Of a stretch of 64,000 bases of DNA, positions 1-11,312 are shown in pieces. A program made the translations under genes and the position numbers. The notes below the pieces were generated by a model, which ran no database searches, was not told the origin of the DNA, and saw only the letters and a program-made list of their open reading frames with translations. Location: assembly GCA_029964075.1 (NCBI GenBank), contig CM057149.1, forward strand, positions 24,256,197-24,320,196. The letters are read 5' to 3'. How positions within the stretch are numbered: position 1 is the first letter of the stretch; every line of letters starts with the position of its first letter. The stretch comes from Patiria pectinifera (Eukaryota; Echinodermata; Asteroidea; Valvatida; Asterinidae).

Positions 1-284
1 GATTATCGTCACCACAGTAGTTGCAGTTAGCGTGTGCAAGCAATATGGAAAAACACTGAAAAAAAGGTAATCTAACATTATGATTTTTTCTTTGTTACGC
101 CTCTAAATCTATGTGTACTTGACAATGGAATTCAGGCGGAACATCTTTTATTCACGGGCAAACTTGAAAAGATTTTATGCATTTCAGATATGATCTCAGA
201 GGTCGTTGCTTTAATTTAGTAACGTGGTAATCATTGAAAATCATCCAACCTTTTTTTTGTCCGATTTTGGCACCCCGTATTTTT

Positions 285-775
285 TAGTTGTACACAATTG
301 TCCACAATAGGGCCTTATCTATCGCTATATAAAGTGGAGACGCATGCAGAGAACGCTCATGTACCTAAGACGTTATAGGAACTTACTCTTAGAGATCTTA
401 GTTTGCATTTGAACTTGCATCTTCTTGTAGTCTTCTGGGTAAATAATAAAGCTCAGCAAAGATCAAAAGAAGAGGGTGTTATTGGATAATTATTGTCATG
501 TCATCCGTTGAATAACATAACGGTGAGGACTGCCGAGGCGACCGTGAATATTGTGTGGCTTCATCGCAACAGTAACAATGAATTCACATAGTTTACTCGT
601 GCCTATCCAAGTTAATACCAAACCTTTGCCCTCTTACTCCACCTTAACGTGCAAGGTCATGCACGAGCTGAATGTGAACGACGGAAGAGCGATAATGAAT
701 GATAACAACTTTGCTTTTTAAACTCTATTATTAGCCTATTTGAGATAGGGGACACAATAGGACGGCGCTATAATG
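285..775 (+). repeat. Dispersed repeat R2, copy 1
   Basis: ACACAATTGTCCACAATAGG to GGACGGCGCTATAA. Nearly identical to 61795-62245 in blocks such as GTGCAAGGTCATGCACGAGC. No open frame conserved. 1-284 holds nothing I recognise. Confidence 0.8.
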
Positions 776-3700
776 TTGGTTTAGGTAAATACAAAAGATG
801 TCTGCCATATCTCAGATTAATAGGCTAATTTGTGTATATGTTTAATAAACGGAGGGATACAACTAGCAATATTTTTGGGGGCATCGTTCGAATTTCCTAC
901 AAAAGTAACAGTGTTGCGCAAGTGTTGTGCTTACTCTTTTGCAGTTCTGAATATGTCTTTGTATCTTTACACTATGTACACACGCACGCTTGTTGAAGAT
1001 GACTGTACACCTCAATCAAATATCACTTAAATTCGTACTTGCTTTTCGCTCCAGAAGCTATAAATCCAGGATATTGGCCAACTCTTTGGACTGTATGGTC
1101 AGAGTCAGTCAGACACTGCAACAACGAATGAAATTAAAGGCAGCTTTAAAATGACGGAGTTTCGATTTCAACGTTTTCAAAATTAAAACCTAAAAAGAGG
1201 AATTAACACTATTGACATATTTTTTGGTTTATTAATCTTAATAAATATAGTGAGAATATTGTGCACAGGTACAGGTCAGTCAGTCATATGAGTAGATAAT
1301 CTGTGAAAAAAGATCCATATGAATGAAAACCATGCATGTTACAATGTTATGGGAATGACTCGACGAGTAATGCCTTCCATTTGTTGTGTGACTCCTTCCT
1401 GTCCCGTTTTACATTAAAGAGCTCTCGGATCTTATCTTCAATGAATGGACTTGTTAGGAATTTCGTCGTTGAGTTTAAAAATTAATTTGGTGTGTGTCTT
1501 AACGTAGTGTGGAACTGAACGTTATGGACCTAATGAGTATATAGTCATTTGGAGTCTATGACAGAATACTGTCTGCACATCTGGTGACAGATTGTGTCCA
1601 GTTTGGCAACACAAAAAAAATTCCCATAGATACTGGTGATAAATCCCCATACTTCAAAATTCTTTGAAATATACTTCGAACTCTCACAGGTACTCAGGCG
1701 GAACATAGAAATGATGATCAACATGTCATCTTTCATGTTCTTTTCATTTTTGGGGGGTGGATTGACCGATGACTTTTTGCAGAAATTATCACCCAAAGAA
1801 GACCACCTCTAACACGGAGAATATTTCCCAAACTGGAAAAGTAGCCATTTTGAAAAAAAATCCCTCCACAACATATGCTTAATAGCGCCACTCTCGGACC
1901 CAATTCCACCAAAAACGTTCAGAATTGGAAGCCCCACGTCCAAGCAAAAAGTGCAGTGCCATATGTCTTCAATTCCCCGATTCCAAGGCTCTATATAATT
2001 TGAGTGTAGGCCTATAACTTTTATTCATGAGCTCGGCGGTCGGATTTTTGACCTTTTTACTGGGTTGTTCCCTTGGACAGCGACCCGGATGTCAGATCAT
2101 GCTCAGCACCAATTTAATCTGGTTTCCAGACCAAAAGCTTCCGACTATTCGGTCAAATCGTACGTCAGGTAGCCGTGGCATTTTAAATGTTACACATACA
2201 AATTGTTCTGACATCGCAGGTGCATGTTTGTTTGGGTTTGTAACTCGCTAGGATACTTTGCACCCCCCTCCCCAGTCTATCAGGTCATCGCATACCCGAA
2301 TAGTAATATACATCCACAGAGAGATAACAAAATCCTAATACAGTCCCGAACTGTTGTAATGGGATCCATCGACAGTAAGATAAGATTTACGTAGTAGAGA
2401 TTATAGCAAAGTGTGCCTCACAGGTTCACTCCCCAACCCAGCTCCGAATTCGGAAACAAATCGTAGGTTTACTGTTCAGATATCCGTTAAGCGCCTGGAC
2501 CGGAAGATGCATCAGTTAAAGGGATGTTGTTGCGATCAGCTCGACTGATGGCTGAACCCTCGCCTTCTACTTCTAGTGGAAGGGTCGTGCGTTGTTGTCT
2601 CCTGATTATCAAGTCTTTGAGTCCAGTCTTGATCCGTGGTCATCAGCCGCCAATAATGTAAGCTTTGAGAAATAGCATTTTCATTGTGTTCACAAAATGC
2701 ATTACGTATAAGTAAGGTATACGATATTTGCTCTATCCGCTTCGCACACAAGTACCCCCTCACCGGCAAAGAAAGTAAAGTTGGGGGTGACCGACCGACG
2801 CCGTCTTGCCTGACTGCAATTTTGCCGCGACGCGCGGCTGTACCACTTGCGTGTACACAGTTCAAATCCCCTGGTGGACCAGTTGAATGTCCCGCCCATG
2901 GGACGTCGTTGCTAGGTAAAAAGTGTCCTCTTTCGTTGGCGCACGGAGCCCGTTGGTAGGCAGCTGTTTGCCATAGAGATTTGGTGCTTTCGGGCAAGTC
3001 ACTTGTTGTACTTTATTGCAGATAACACTGTTTTATTTACACAAAGTATTTAGTGCGATAACTTTGAAAAGGACAAGGACTTTTTCCCCTTTGTGTTTTG
3101 TGAACAGAACTTTTGCACCTCGTAGTCTTACAAACTCTTGATATCGCTCATTCAAGGGTTGCTATATACCCTCGGAGAAACCACTTGTCAGCCCAACCAA
3201 ACCTTTGAATTGCTTCTATGAGTCAGTGTCCTGGATTGGAGTCCCGCAAGTAAAAGGTAAGGCATGTGAAACTTTTCGCTCTTGCGTGATTCAGTTATAG
3301 TGTATAAGATATTTGGTGGTAATTGAGTTTCATGAGTGAACAATTTATTAGGAATACATGCATAATGCAATGACCATTTATTGCAGTTCATTTCAGTGCA
3401 CTTACCCCCGCCAGGGTAATGGCCCTATAGTGAACGCGTTTGGACCTCTTTTGGGCGATAAGTTATTTGATAATGCCACCTTAAGAACGATTATTTTATA
3501 ATGCTATTTCATTATCACCATCGAAGTTATCAAAGAGAATGTTCATTCTCCGAATCTCCGTTCCTTTATAAACGACGAGGGATTGTATTCAATGCAAGAA
3601 GAGCATGGTTTTGTCCTCTTGATTACTTATAAGTTTGTACACGGCAAGTCTCAAAATGAACATCAGTATTCAACTTTACTAAGTCCCTTCTAGAATATGT

Positions 3701-4129
3701 GTCGTGCGCGTGGAATGTGACTGTTTCGCAGCATGCGCGTTTATCCTTTGCGTGTATGTGCACGGATAGGTCGTCACGGTACAAGTCTACCATGGCATGA
3801 TGGCGCTCGCGCCCTGAGTTGTTGCATTTGTACAAACTACTGCACTGCCCTTTCCATATAAGTGGCGGGGCACATGCTGCAAAACGTTAGGAGGAACCGA
3901 TATAGATATTACCCATGTTTCTTTTGTTGAGTTGAAAAGAATAAAATTAAAGGTTTTAGGAGAAAGACATTTTGGCGGTGGCGGCCAACAGAAGTTTTTG
4001 ATGAAAAAAAATTGTTTTAGATGCATAATGCTTTTGCGTATCCCTCCCTCTGGACTTTACACCCCTCCCCGCAAAGTGGTATAGGTCCGTTGGCGTGTAG
4101 CACTGAATACCGTTCGCCGTATTTTTCGT
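776..4129. other. No supportable gene
   Basis: Only short frames. 2850-2885 holds GTTCAAATCC, a tRNA B-box-like string, without a matching A box. Mixed AT-rich sequence. Confidence 0.5.
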
Positions 4130-5175
4130 ATTCATGGCAACTTCGTAAGAAATTGCTGATTTTCTCAAAAGCTGGCCAGACTAGCTAATCAAATTTTATA
4201 GCATTTTCAAGCCTATGGTTTTGTTTATAATTGGTAAAAAAAATTCAAGAAAATCCAACGATGCAAACCATGCGTACCAGAGATATCTTTGGTTTGGTAA
4301 GGCTATGTATTTTTTTTTCGACCTGCACAATGTATTTTCCAGACTTAGTATTTGCTCGTTTACAGCGCGTGTCCCAGTAAACATTGTGGAAGTCGCTGAT
4401 TTGCTCAAAAGGTGGACATACTAACTAAGGCCAAAAAAGGCCCCGGTTTCTGGAACTTGCCCAAAAAGTGGTGCAGCGACGCGGCTTTTTTTTTTACCTG
4501 TTTTTTTTTTGCTTCAAATGTCGGCTGATGACTGCAAATTGTGCCCGACTAAACTTAGTGCAAATATATGGGAGTCCAGAGAGGCCACATTATTCTCGAT
4601 CATAACCCCATCTAAAAACATGTTAAAATTGTGCAGCAGCAGGATTCCAGTCAAACCAGTGAGTTTGGCGGTTTTGAGACGTCATTGAAAAAAAAACTTT
4701 TTCATTTTGCCGACGCGCATGGCTACGGCGACGCGCGCGCATACCAGAAACCGGAGACTTTTTTTTGGGCCTAATACTTTTTTTTCCTATTTTAAAGCCT
4801 AAAGGGTCTTGTTTAAAATTGGTGAAAAAAAATAAAGAAAACCACGTGCTTTTGAATAATCGTCTTTGATGAACAATGTTTAGTAAACACCCTCTACCTC
4901 CACTGTTTCTTCTTTTATTTATTAACAAGTGAAATATTTTTACATTAAGGCCATGCAAAATAAGTTTGGAAATTACATTGTGCAGGTCAAAGAATTATAG
5001 CCTTACCAAATCAAAGATATCTGTTGTTGCATCGATGGATTTTCTTGTTTTTTTTCGACCTATTATAGACAAGACCTTAGGCTTGAAAATGCTATAAACT
5101 TTGATTAGCTAAGTCCGACCAATTTTTGAGAAAATCAGCGATTTCTTCATGCACAATGTTTATTGGGACACGCTG
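4130..5175. repeat. Inverted repeat pair, about 210-bp arms
   Basis: 4130-4345 matches the reverse complement of 4970-5175 (TATAGCATTTTCAAGCCTA, GATATCTTTG.TTTGGTAAGG, GACCTGCACAATGTA). A third partial copy lies at 4795-4845. The centre holds poly-T runs and two ACCGGTTTCTGG-like blocks in opposite orientation. Confidence 0.65.
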
Positions 5176-6127
5176 CACAGTCGATCAACGTGTTTCGTGA
5201 CAGAGCAGAAAGGAACAGGCCTTTTCTCTCAAAAAACTTTAATGAAGAACAAACACTTTTACAGACACTGCATGACATAGCGATACTCAGAGGTCAATCG
5301 TCACGCAAGTTAAATGTTTATAGGTGGCACTATAGCGCTGGTGGTGGAGTACACGAAACACAACTTCAGATTTATTATATAATGGTTAATGAATATTGCA
5401 TAGGTACATACAGTTAATTTATGTGAATTTTGTTCAAATTTATTTTGAATATGCACACATTTAGTTTGAGTATTTTGTCCGTGAACTTTAGTCGAACGGC
5501 GCGGCTGGTATAAGTCTAGTACGTAATCGGCCGCCTGGTTGCGACAAATTTAACGGCTCGACGATTACGTTCTCACCGTGCCGTTATTCATGCATATAAA
5601 ATTATGCAAGCAGCGCAATACATAATATGCAGTGCATTTTCGCAGTGAGATCCAATTGCGCGCTATGCAAATGCAAATTCCATTACATGGGGAGTTCTTC
5701 TCAATACGTCAGGGACAAGTTTGCAGATCTAGCGACGTTTTAACAATACACTCAGCTAAATAAAATGTACCATTGGGATAGGCCTGTACTTGATTTATTT
5801 GAGTCGTGTATGCTCTATAATGAATTTTGTAATATGTTACCCAACACAAAGTAATGAGAATGATCTTCTGTGGCGGCGTAGACTAGAATACTGTCTGGCA
5901 GTGAATCCCTAACCAATCATAATTCGCTAGCGATTCAAAATACTCCCATATGTACAAAATTGAAAACATTTTCGCCAAGTCTGTAATTTTTTAAGAAATA
6001 GTCAGCATCACTTATTTTGTCTGGGAAACAGACTGTGCGTATTGCAGCGATATTTTGCATGAGCGGATCCAGTAACACTAACAGGTTACCGTACGCAAAC
6101 CAATAACCGACTTGGAACCAAGTCTAG

Positions 6128-6745
6128 AAGGGTGAAAGTTTGACCTTCCGGGGGCCGTACACACATGCACCCAGCAGTTGATCTGAGCGCTTACGGTATC
6201 TCATGGATTATGGTGCGCTACGTAAAATGAGACTCCACTATTGTAATGTAGCGGCGGGGCCGTGAAACTCATCAGCCCGGGCCAAACCTTGTCTAGAAAA
6301 ATCACCCATCGTTCAGTTTTCACCCATTTTGGGGTAAGTAAAATTCCAAATAAGTATTGAGTAGATTGTAAGGGGCATGGAAGATGTTGATTGATATAAT
6401 TATGGTCAATCTGATTGACTCTGATAGGTTTTATGGTGTCGGTTTGTGTGAAGGTCTCAAAACTTTTCTAGTTGAATGACCATTTTTGTATACATACACT
6501 AGTGCATGATGTATTATACACTAAAAATGCAAGAGTTGTTTTGTAGGCAGGTTTCATGACCATTCAAAATTTATACTAAATTATGATGAATGATTTATCA
6601 AGTCAATAAAGAGGATCACAGTAATTACCGGCCCTTACATAAGATAGCATTCATGGTTAGAGAAGACCTGTACAGTTGCGAGTTGAGAGGATAAGCTTTT
6701 GGCTCAGCAAAGTCTCAGCTATGGATGAAAATGCACAAAAATACC
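6128..6745 (+). repeat. Dispersed repeat R1, uninterrupted copy
   Basis: Marker blocks: GAAAGTTTGACCT, ATGAGACTCCACTATT, GGCCAAACCTTGTCT, GGGGCATGGAAGATGTTGAT, GTAGGCAGGTTTCATGAC and GGCTCAGCAAAGTCT. The same blocks flank the BEL insertion. Unknown class; no ORF. Confidence 0.75.
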
Positions 6746-6915
6746 ATTACCAAAAGCATTATATTATAATAAGCGAATTTCCTCCGTCATCTAAAAGCAC
6801 TGATCTCTATACTGACTGGATAGCGCGCCGGCCCATTGACCGTATACAATGACGTGAAGCCCTCTGACACAAGCGGCGGCCATTTTGACCTCCATAAAAT
6901 CCATTGCAGTTCACA

Positions 6916-7053
6916 ATGTGTATACCTCGTTATATAATAGTTCTGGTGTCACTGTCTCACTTCTCCGGCGTGCTAGCTTCTGCTCCGGGTGGATTCGGCG
7001 GATTATTGAGCACGTTATCATCAGAGCACGACCATGAGCACGATACATGCTGA
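6916..7053 (+). CDS. Possible small secreted ORF (45 aa), uncertain
   Basis: ATG follows a CCATTGCAG acceptor-like site by six bases. The 45 codons start with a hydrophobic stretch (YIIVLVSLSHFSGVLAS) that looks like a signal peptide, then a Gly-rich and an His/Glu-rich end, and stop at TGA 7051-7053. It could be a first exon whose donor I cannot place, or chance. No family recognised. Confidence 0.2.
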   Translation: MCIPRYIIVLVSLSHFSGVLASAPGGFGGLLSTLSSEHDHEHDTC

Positions 7054-7082
7054 TTGTGTCCGCTGTGCTTACTTACTTCAGC

Positions 7083-7319
7083 CAGGCGCGGATCCAGAGG
7101 GGGTTATTGGGGGTCAACCCGCCCCCCCCCCAGCTCTGCCCCCCAGCTCTGTCCCCCCCCCCAAAAACAAATTATCATACAAATTCCTAAAAAATAAATC
7201 GAACCCCCCTGCTGTGACACCCCCCACTGGTATAATGTCTGCCTGTTCAAAATACGGAACACCATTCTGTAATCTATATATATAGTGTTAATAATCGAAA
7301 ATTCCTGGATCCACCCCTG
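7083..7319 (+). mobile_element. hAT-like MITE with GGATCCA-type inverted ends
   Basis: Left CAGGCGCGGATCCAG, right CTGGATCCACCCCTG, together a CAGG..GGATCCAG inverted repeat. TCAGC occurs directly on both sides (7078-7082, 7320-7324). Contains two long C-tracts. Related internal sequence (GAACCCCCCT, ATAATGTCTGCCTGT) recurs at 16710-16800. Confidence 0.65.
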
Positions 7320-7502
7320 TCAGCGGGTGTTTGAATTGAATGAAAACAACAAAATTAGCATCCATCGTCTTCGTTAGGACCTGATGTACCTCGTTCTTAA
7401 GTGGTTTTAGTCGTCTGGTGCACGACAAGAACGTTGGGGACGTTCATTCACAGCATGTCAGTTGCAATGTTGGCACCGCGCTCTCATCTATGTGTCTACA
7501 AC

Positions 7503-7764
7503 CATGGGCGTCGCGAGCCCCCTTCCCCCCCCCCCCGGAAAAGCAAAAAACAAAAACAAAAACAAATACAAGGAAGAAACAAAAAGAGAAAAAAAGAAAA
7601 GAAAAAGAGGCGCAAAGTCATAGTGGTGTAAATTTAATAGGTGGGGGTGGGGGCAAAAAATCCCTGCTAAAACTGATAAATCGAAAATAAGTTGAAAAAT
7701 ACAAGAATATTTTGGAAAAAAATGTTTTGCCCCCCTCAAGAGAAAAATCCTGGCGACGCCCTTG
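7503..7764 (+). mobile_element. hAT-like MITE, GGGCGTCGC family, copy 1
   Basis: Left end CATGGGCGTCGCGAG, right end TGGCGACGCCCTTG. Flanks TCTACAAC (7495-7502) and CGTACAAC (7765-7772) match at 6 of 8, as an old 8-bp target duplication. Inside: a C-tract, an A-rich purine run, GAGGCGCAAAGTCAT, a G-rich run and CTGATAAATCG, all shared with the other copies. Confidence 0.7.
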
Positions 7765-7926
7765 CGTACAACTCGGTGGGTCACTTAACTGACATGAAAT
7801 TAAATATTTCATTACAGCGGGTGCATTTTTAGGGGGGTTGGACATTAAACTGGCATGAAAAGATTCAGAAATTCTTCTTCTCTCAGAATCCGAAGTGGTC
7901 TTTGTTGAACTACCGATCACGGAGCG

Positions 7927-8010
7927 GGAAAGTTTGACCTCCATACACATTGTGCGCAGCAGTTAAGCGGTTTCAGTCTCATGGACGTTTGTCGCGCTAC
8001 CTGAAATGAG
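7927..8010 (+). repeat. Repeat R1, second copy, part left of the BEL element
   Basis: GAAAGTTTGACCTCC... to CTGAAATGAG matches 6135-6230. It stops at the BEL target site and continues after 15758. Confidence 0.75.
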
Positions 8011-8777
8011 TGTGGCTGCCTCAGGGCTCACATGTGCCCTGAGGAGTTTCGGGTTCAACTTTGAATGCCTCGGGGACAAAGTGCTCTAACTCTAGAACAA
8101 ATCCCAAAGACTGCTATTCACAACCAACGACCAAGAATGACGCAAAGACACTTGTCTTGTGGTGATACGCTGGTTCAGATAACAATCTGCAATTTAATAA
8201 AGCAGATAACACTAATAAGAATACAGATTTTAACTTTGAAATAGTAATTTGCATAATAAAGGAAATCTGAGTCGGTCAAAAACTGTTGTTCACAAAACGC
8301 CCTTGAAAATCTCACTAAACTTCACTTCAAAGGTAGATACATGTTAGTTAAAAATATAAGGAAGTTGTGCTTACCAAATGGGTTCTTTAAAACTCTATAC
8401 TAGGCGAATAATCTGAGGACAAAATGAGAACTTGTAGCATACGATAGGACACAAATTTAGATGTTATTTTCAATAGCACATGGTTGGAAAAGATGGCTGC
8501 TCATGTAGACCTCATACCCACACAGATGAAAGTTGCATTGACCTACATAGGGAAACTCTGGGTAAAAGGTTGTCACAGGCTCTGTCACTAAATACATTCA
8601 TATGGCTCCAGAAATATAAGTAGGCATCCTCTTTCAAGAAAAAGGTTATCAGCACTCTTTATAACAATGAACCTACAAAATCTAAACATGCAAATGGTTA
8701 ATGGTAAATATTAAATAATATTAAAAACTGTTTAAACACACAGGTAAATTTTCACTGCACAAACTGCTGCAGTGACA
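8011..8777 (-). repeat. 3' LTR of the BEL/Pao element
   Basis: Same 767-bp sequence as 14992-15758 with about four substitutions (for example near 8340, 8407, 8465 and 8500). Immediately inside it, at 8778-8789, the - strand reads TTAGGGGAGCCA, a plausible short polypurine tract. Confidence 0.92.
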
Positions 8778-8908
8778 TGGCTCCCCTAACTGCTATTAGC
8801 AGTTATAAAGCAAGATCTAAATAAACCTGAACAAAGATTAATGTTCACAAGAATGGTCAAATGTTCATTAATCTCCATCGGTGAACATCTAATCAGGCGA
8901 GGACTGGA
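8778..8908. other. Untranslated end of the BEL element
   Basis: Between the integrase stop and the 3' LTR. Only the short polypurine stretch next to 8778 is notable. Confidence 0.6.
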
Positions 8909-10921
8909 CTACTCGTCTGGTGTAGGCCTGCTGTCCAGTGTAGGCTCCTTGTCGGGGAATTCTCTGGTCTCCATGGACAGGTCATCTGCTGTTGCAGCGC
9001 TGTAGTCGACTGATGCTGGGAGCAGCAGAACCACCTTGTGAACCGGTCTGTCCAGAAGAGTCGGAGGGTGCTTGCGTCGTCCTCGCTTGTCAATCGTTCT
9101 ATCCGCCATCATCAGCTTCACCTTCCGCACTCTGCCATCAGCACTGGGGAAAGTTTCCACCACTCTAGCTAGAGGCCACTGGTAACGGGTTTCAGACTCG
9201 CTCTCTTTGACGATGACCACATCTCCAACTTCCAGATTCTGCTGGGGTCGCTCCCACTTCTGTCGAGTCTGCAACTGAAGAAGAAACTCTTTACGCCATC
9301 TTTGCCAAAACTGATTGGCCAGGTACTGTACTCTCCTCCACCATTTGATCGAGTACAAATCTGCACGCTGGAACTTCCCAGGAGGAGGGAGCACAACCTT
9401 CGACTTCATGGTAAGTAGGTGGTTTGGTGTCAAAGGCTCTGGAACATCTGGGGAACTGAGGTTGCTTGAAGTGAGGGGTCTGGAGTTCACAATGCACTCC
9501 ACTTCAGTCATAAAAGTCCGAAAGGCCTCGTCGTCAAGCTGGCCACCTGCTTGTCCGAGTAGGGGGGCTAGGGCGCTACGGACTGTCTTGATCTGCCTCT
9601 CCCAGGCACCTCCCATGTGACTAGAGTGAGGGGGGTTCATCTTGAATGGAATCCAATCACATCCATTCTGAAGAAGATACTTCTGGACCTCTTCTTGGCT
9701 CATCTCTCTCAGAGCTTCTCTTAATTCATTCTTTGCTCCTACGAAGTTGGTACCTTGGTCACAACGGAGTTGTCTCACTGGGCCACGCCTACTCAGGAAC
9801 CGTCTAAGTGCATTGATGAAAGAATCTGTGCTCAAGGAGTTGGCTGTTTCCAGATGTACGCCTCTGGAGGACATGCATGTAAAAAGTACACCATATCGCT
9901 TGACTTTACTTCTCCGCTCTTTGATGAGGAATGGTCCAAAGTAGTCTACAGCACAGAAGGAGAAAGGGGGCGATGGTAGTAGCCTGTCTTCTGGAAGTTC
10001 CGCCATCTTCTGATGCTGCAGGGTACCTCGCAGTCGTCTGCAAGACACACACTTCGATATGTAGTTGGATACTGCTGATGAACCACCAATTACCCAGTAC
10101 CCTCTCTGACGTAGCTCGTTGTGTGTCATTCCTCTGCCCATGTGATTCACCTTCTCATGAATATGGCGAATCACCAACTGGGTGACATGACTTTTGTGAG
10201 GGAGAACGGCTGGATGCTTAGCTTCAATTGGAAGATCAGATCTGGCAATACGGCCACCCACTCGGATGATGCCATCGACATCTAGAAAGGGATCTAGCCG
10301 GTACAGACAACTCGTCTTCTTCAGGTAGTCATTTCTCACCCTTGCAGTCTTTCCATCGGTGACTTGCCCGATTACACCAAGTTCTTGTAGGGCCTGTAAC
10401 TCGACACTGAAATGTTCATGCTGAACATTTTTGATGATTTCCATCTCTCCATTCTGTAGTTCTGCCACAGTGATTGCTTGCTTAGTGGAACAAACTTTCC
10501 CTTCACAAGGTTTCTTCACTACTCTGTTCCTCAACTTTGTCTTCAACCTCAGACAAAGAGCGACTGCCCTGCAAGCTCTATTCCAGGATGAAAAGCAATC
10601 AAGTCGGCTCACTTCGAAGTGATGATGTCGTGCGTTGTTCTCAGCTGTTGTCACGAAAGTTGAGACTCTTTTCACATCTGGGTCTGATTCACTCAGTGGT
10701 GCAACTACGGCTGGCTGGGGTTGAAAGGGGCCATCCTTCTGCAAGAAATCTGGACCGGATAACCAGCAGGACTTCTCTATAAGTTCCTTTGCTGTCAGAC
10801 CACGTGATGCTTCGTCAGCAGGATTTTCCTTGGTGTCTACGTACATCCATCTCTCTGGGTTAGTCAGACTTGATTTGCTGCACTCTGTTAGCAACATAGA
10901 CATGGAATCGTCTTGCTTCAT
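8909..10921 (-). CDS. pol: BEL/Pao integrase and C-terminal DUF5641-like domain
   Basis: 670-codon frame; the first Met is an accident of the upstream frameshift, and the preceding Pol homology begins at about NPERWMYVDTKENPADEASR. Contains the HHCC zinc domain (HIHEKVNHMGRGMTH...CVSCRRL), then the DDE integrase core (AVDYFGPF, RCDQGTNF, and Glu in GGAWERQIK, 52 residues after the second Asp), then a C-terminal WRRVQYLANQFWQRW...VGDVVIVKE module typical of BEL elements. Inserts the cDNA into host DNA. Ends about 130 bp before the 3' LTR. Confidence 0.9.
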   Translation of the reverse strand: MKQDDSMSMLLTECSKSSLTNPERWMYVDTKENPADEASRGLTAKELIEKSCWLSGPDFLQKDGPFQPQPAVVAPLSESDPDVKRVSTFVTTAENNARHHHFEVSRLDCFSSWNRACRAVALCLRLKTKLRNRVVKKPCEGKVCSTKQAITVAELQNGEMEIIKNVQHEHFSVELQALQELGVIGQVTDGKTARVRNDYLKKTSCLYRLDPFLDVDGIIRVGGRIARSDLPIEAKHPAVLPHKSHVTQLVIRHIHEKVNHMGRGMTHNELRQRGYWVIGGSSAVSNYISKCVSCRRLRGTLQHQKMAELPEDRLLPSPPFSFCAVDYFGPFLIKERRSKVKRYGVLFTCMSSRGVHLETANSLSTDSFINALRRFLSRRGPVRQLRCDQGTNFVGAKNELREALREMSQEEVQKYLLQNGCDWIPFKMNPPHSSHMGGAWERQIKTVRSALAPLLGQAGGQLDDEAFRTFMTEVECIVNSRPLTSSNLSSPDVPEPLTPNHLLTMKSKVVLPPPGKFQRADLYSIKWWRRVQYLANQFWQRWRKEFLLQLQTRQKWERPQQNLEVGDVVIVKESESETRYQWPLARVVETFPSADGRVRKVKLMMADRTIDKRGRRKHPPTLLDRPVHKVVLLLPASVDYSAATADDLSMETREFPDKEPTLDSRPTPDE

Positions 10922-11312
10922 TGTTTATGTATCCCAAAACAATCTTGCTGTCTGTCCAGTAATATTCGTGGAGCATCTCGTAACATAGCTCTCGTCGCAG
11001 GAATTCACTCACAGTTGCTGAGACAGTTGCTGCTGCAAGTTCTAGCCGGGGGATGGTGATGAGCTTCAGAGGGGCCACTCTGGACTTACCGACTACAAAG
11101 GAACAATGTGCCTTATTGTTCTCATCGACTAGTCGCAGGTAGGAACACTGACCATAACCATCTTGGCTTGCATCGGAAAAATGATGCAATTCAACTGCTG
11201 TCACAGTTCCAAAATTCTTGGGCTTAAAACATCGCTGGATTTGGATCTTCTGCCGAGAACCTCTAAACGCCATTTCTTTGTAGCATCTCTGGCACTGGAC
11301 TGTCCCAATCAA
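10860..11312 (-). CDS. pol: BEL/Pao RNase H fragment of Pol, separated by frameshifts
   Basis: Continuation of Pol in a third frame. Recognisable BEL RNase H motifs: HHFSDASQDGYGQCSYLR (first catalytic Asp), IPRLELAAA (Glu) and YWTDSKIVLGYI (Asp), then FHVYVANRVQQI. It joins the reverse transcriptase frame through a short stretch (about 11240-11275) needing two small indels, and the integrase frame through one indel near 10860. The breaks may be mutations or assembly errors. Confidence 0.85.
   Translation of the reverse strand: MIGTVQCQRCYKEMAFRGSRQKIQIQRCFKPKNFGTVTAVELHHFSDASQDGYGQCSYLRLVDENNKAHCSFVVGKSRVAPLKLITIPRLELAAATVSATVSEFLRRELCYEMLHEYYWTDSKIVLGYINNEARRFHVYVANRVQQIKSD

Noticed and set aside
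2027..2251. ORF with a weakly hydrophobic start (MSSAVGFLTFLLGCSLG)
   Set aside because: Hydrophobic part is short and no splice donor or conserved domain follows.
2850..2885. tRNA-like B box (GTTCAAATCC) suggesting a tRNA or SINE
   Set aside because: No A box at the right distance and no cloverleaf; the surrounding sequence does not fold as a tRNA by eye.
5163..5417. 84-codon + strand ORF
   Set aside because: Begins inside an inverted repeat arm and shows no recognised motif.
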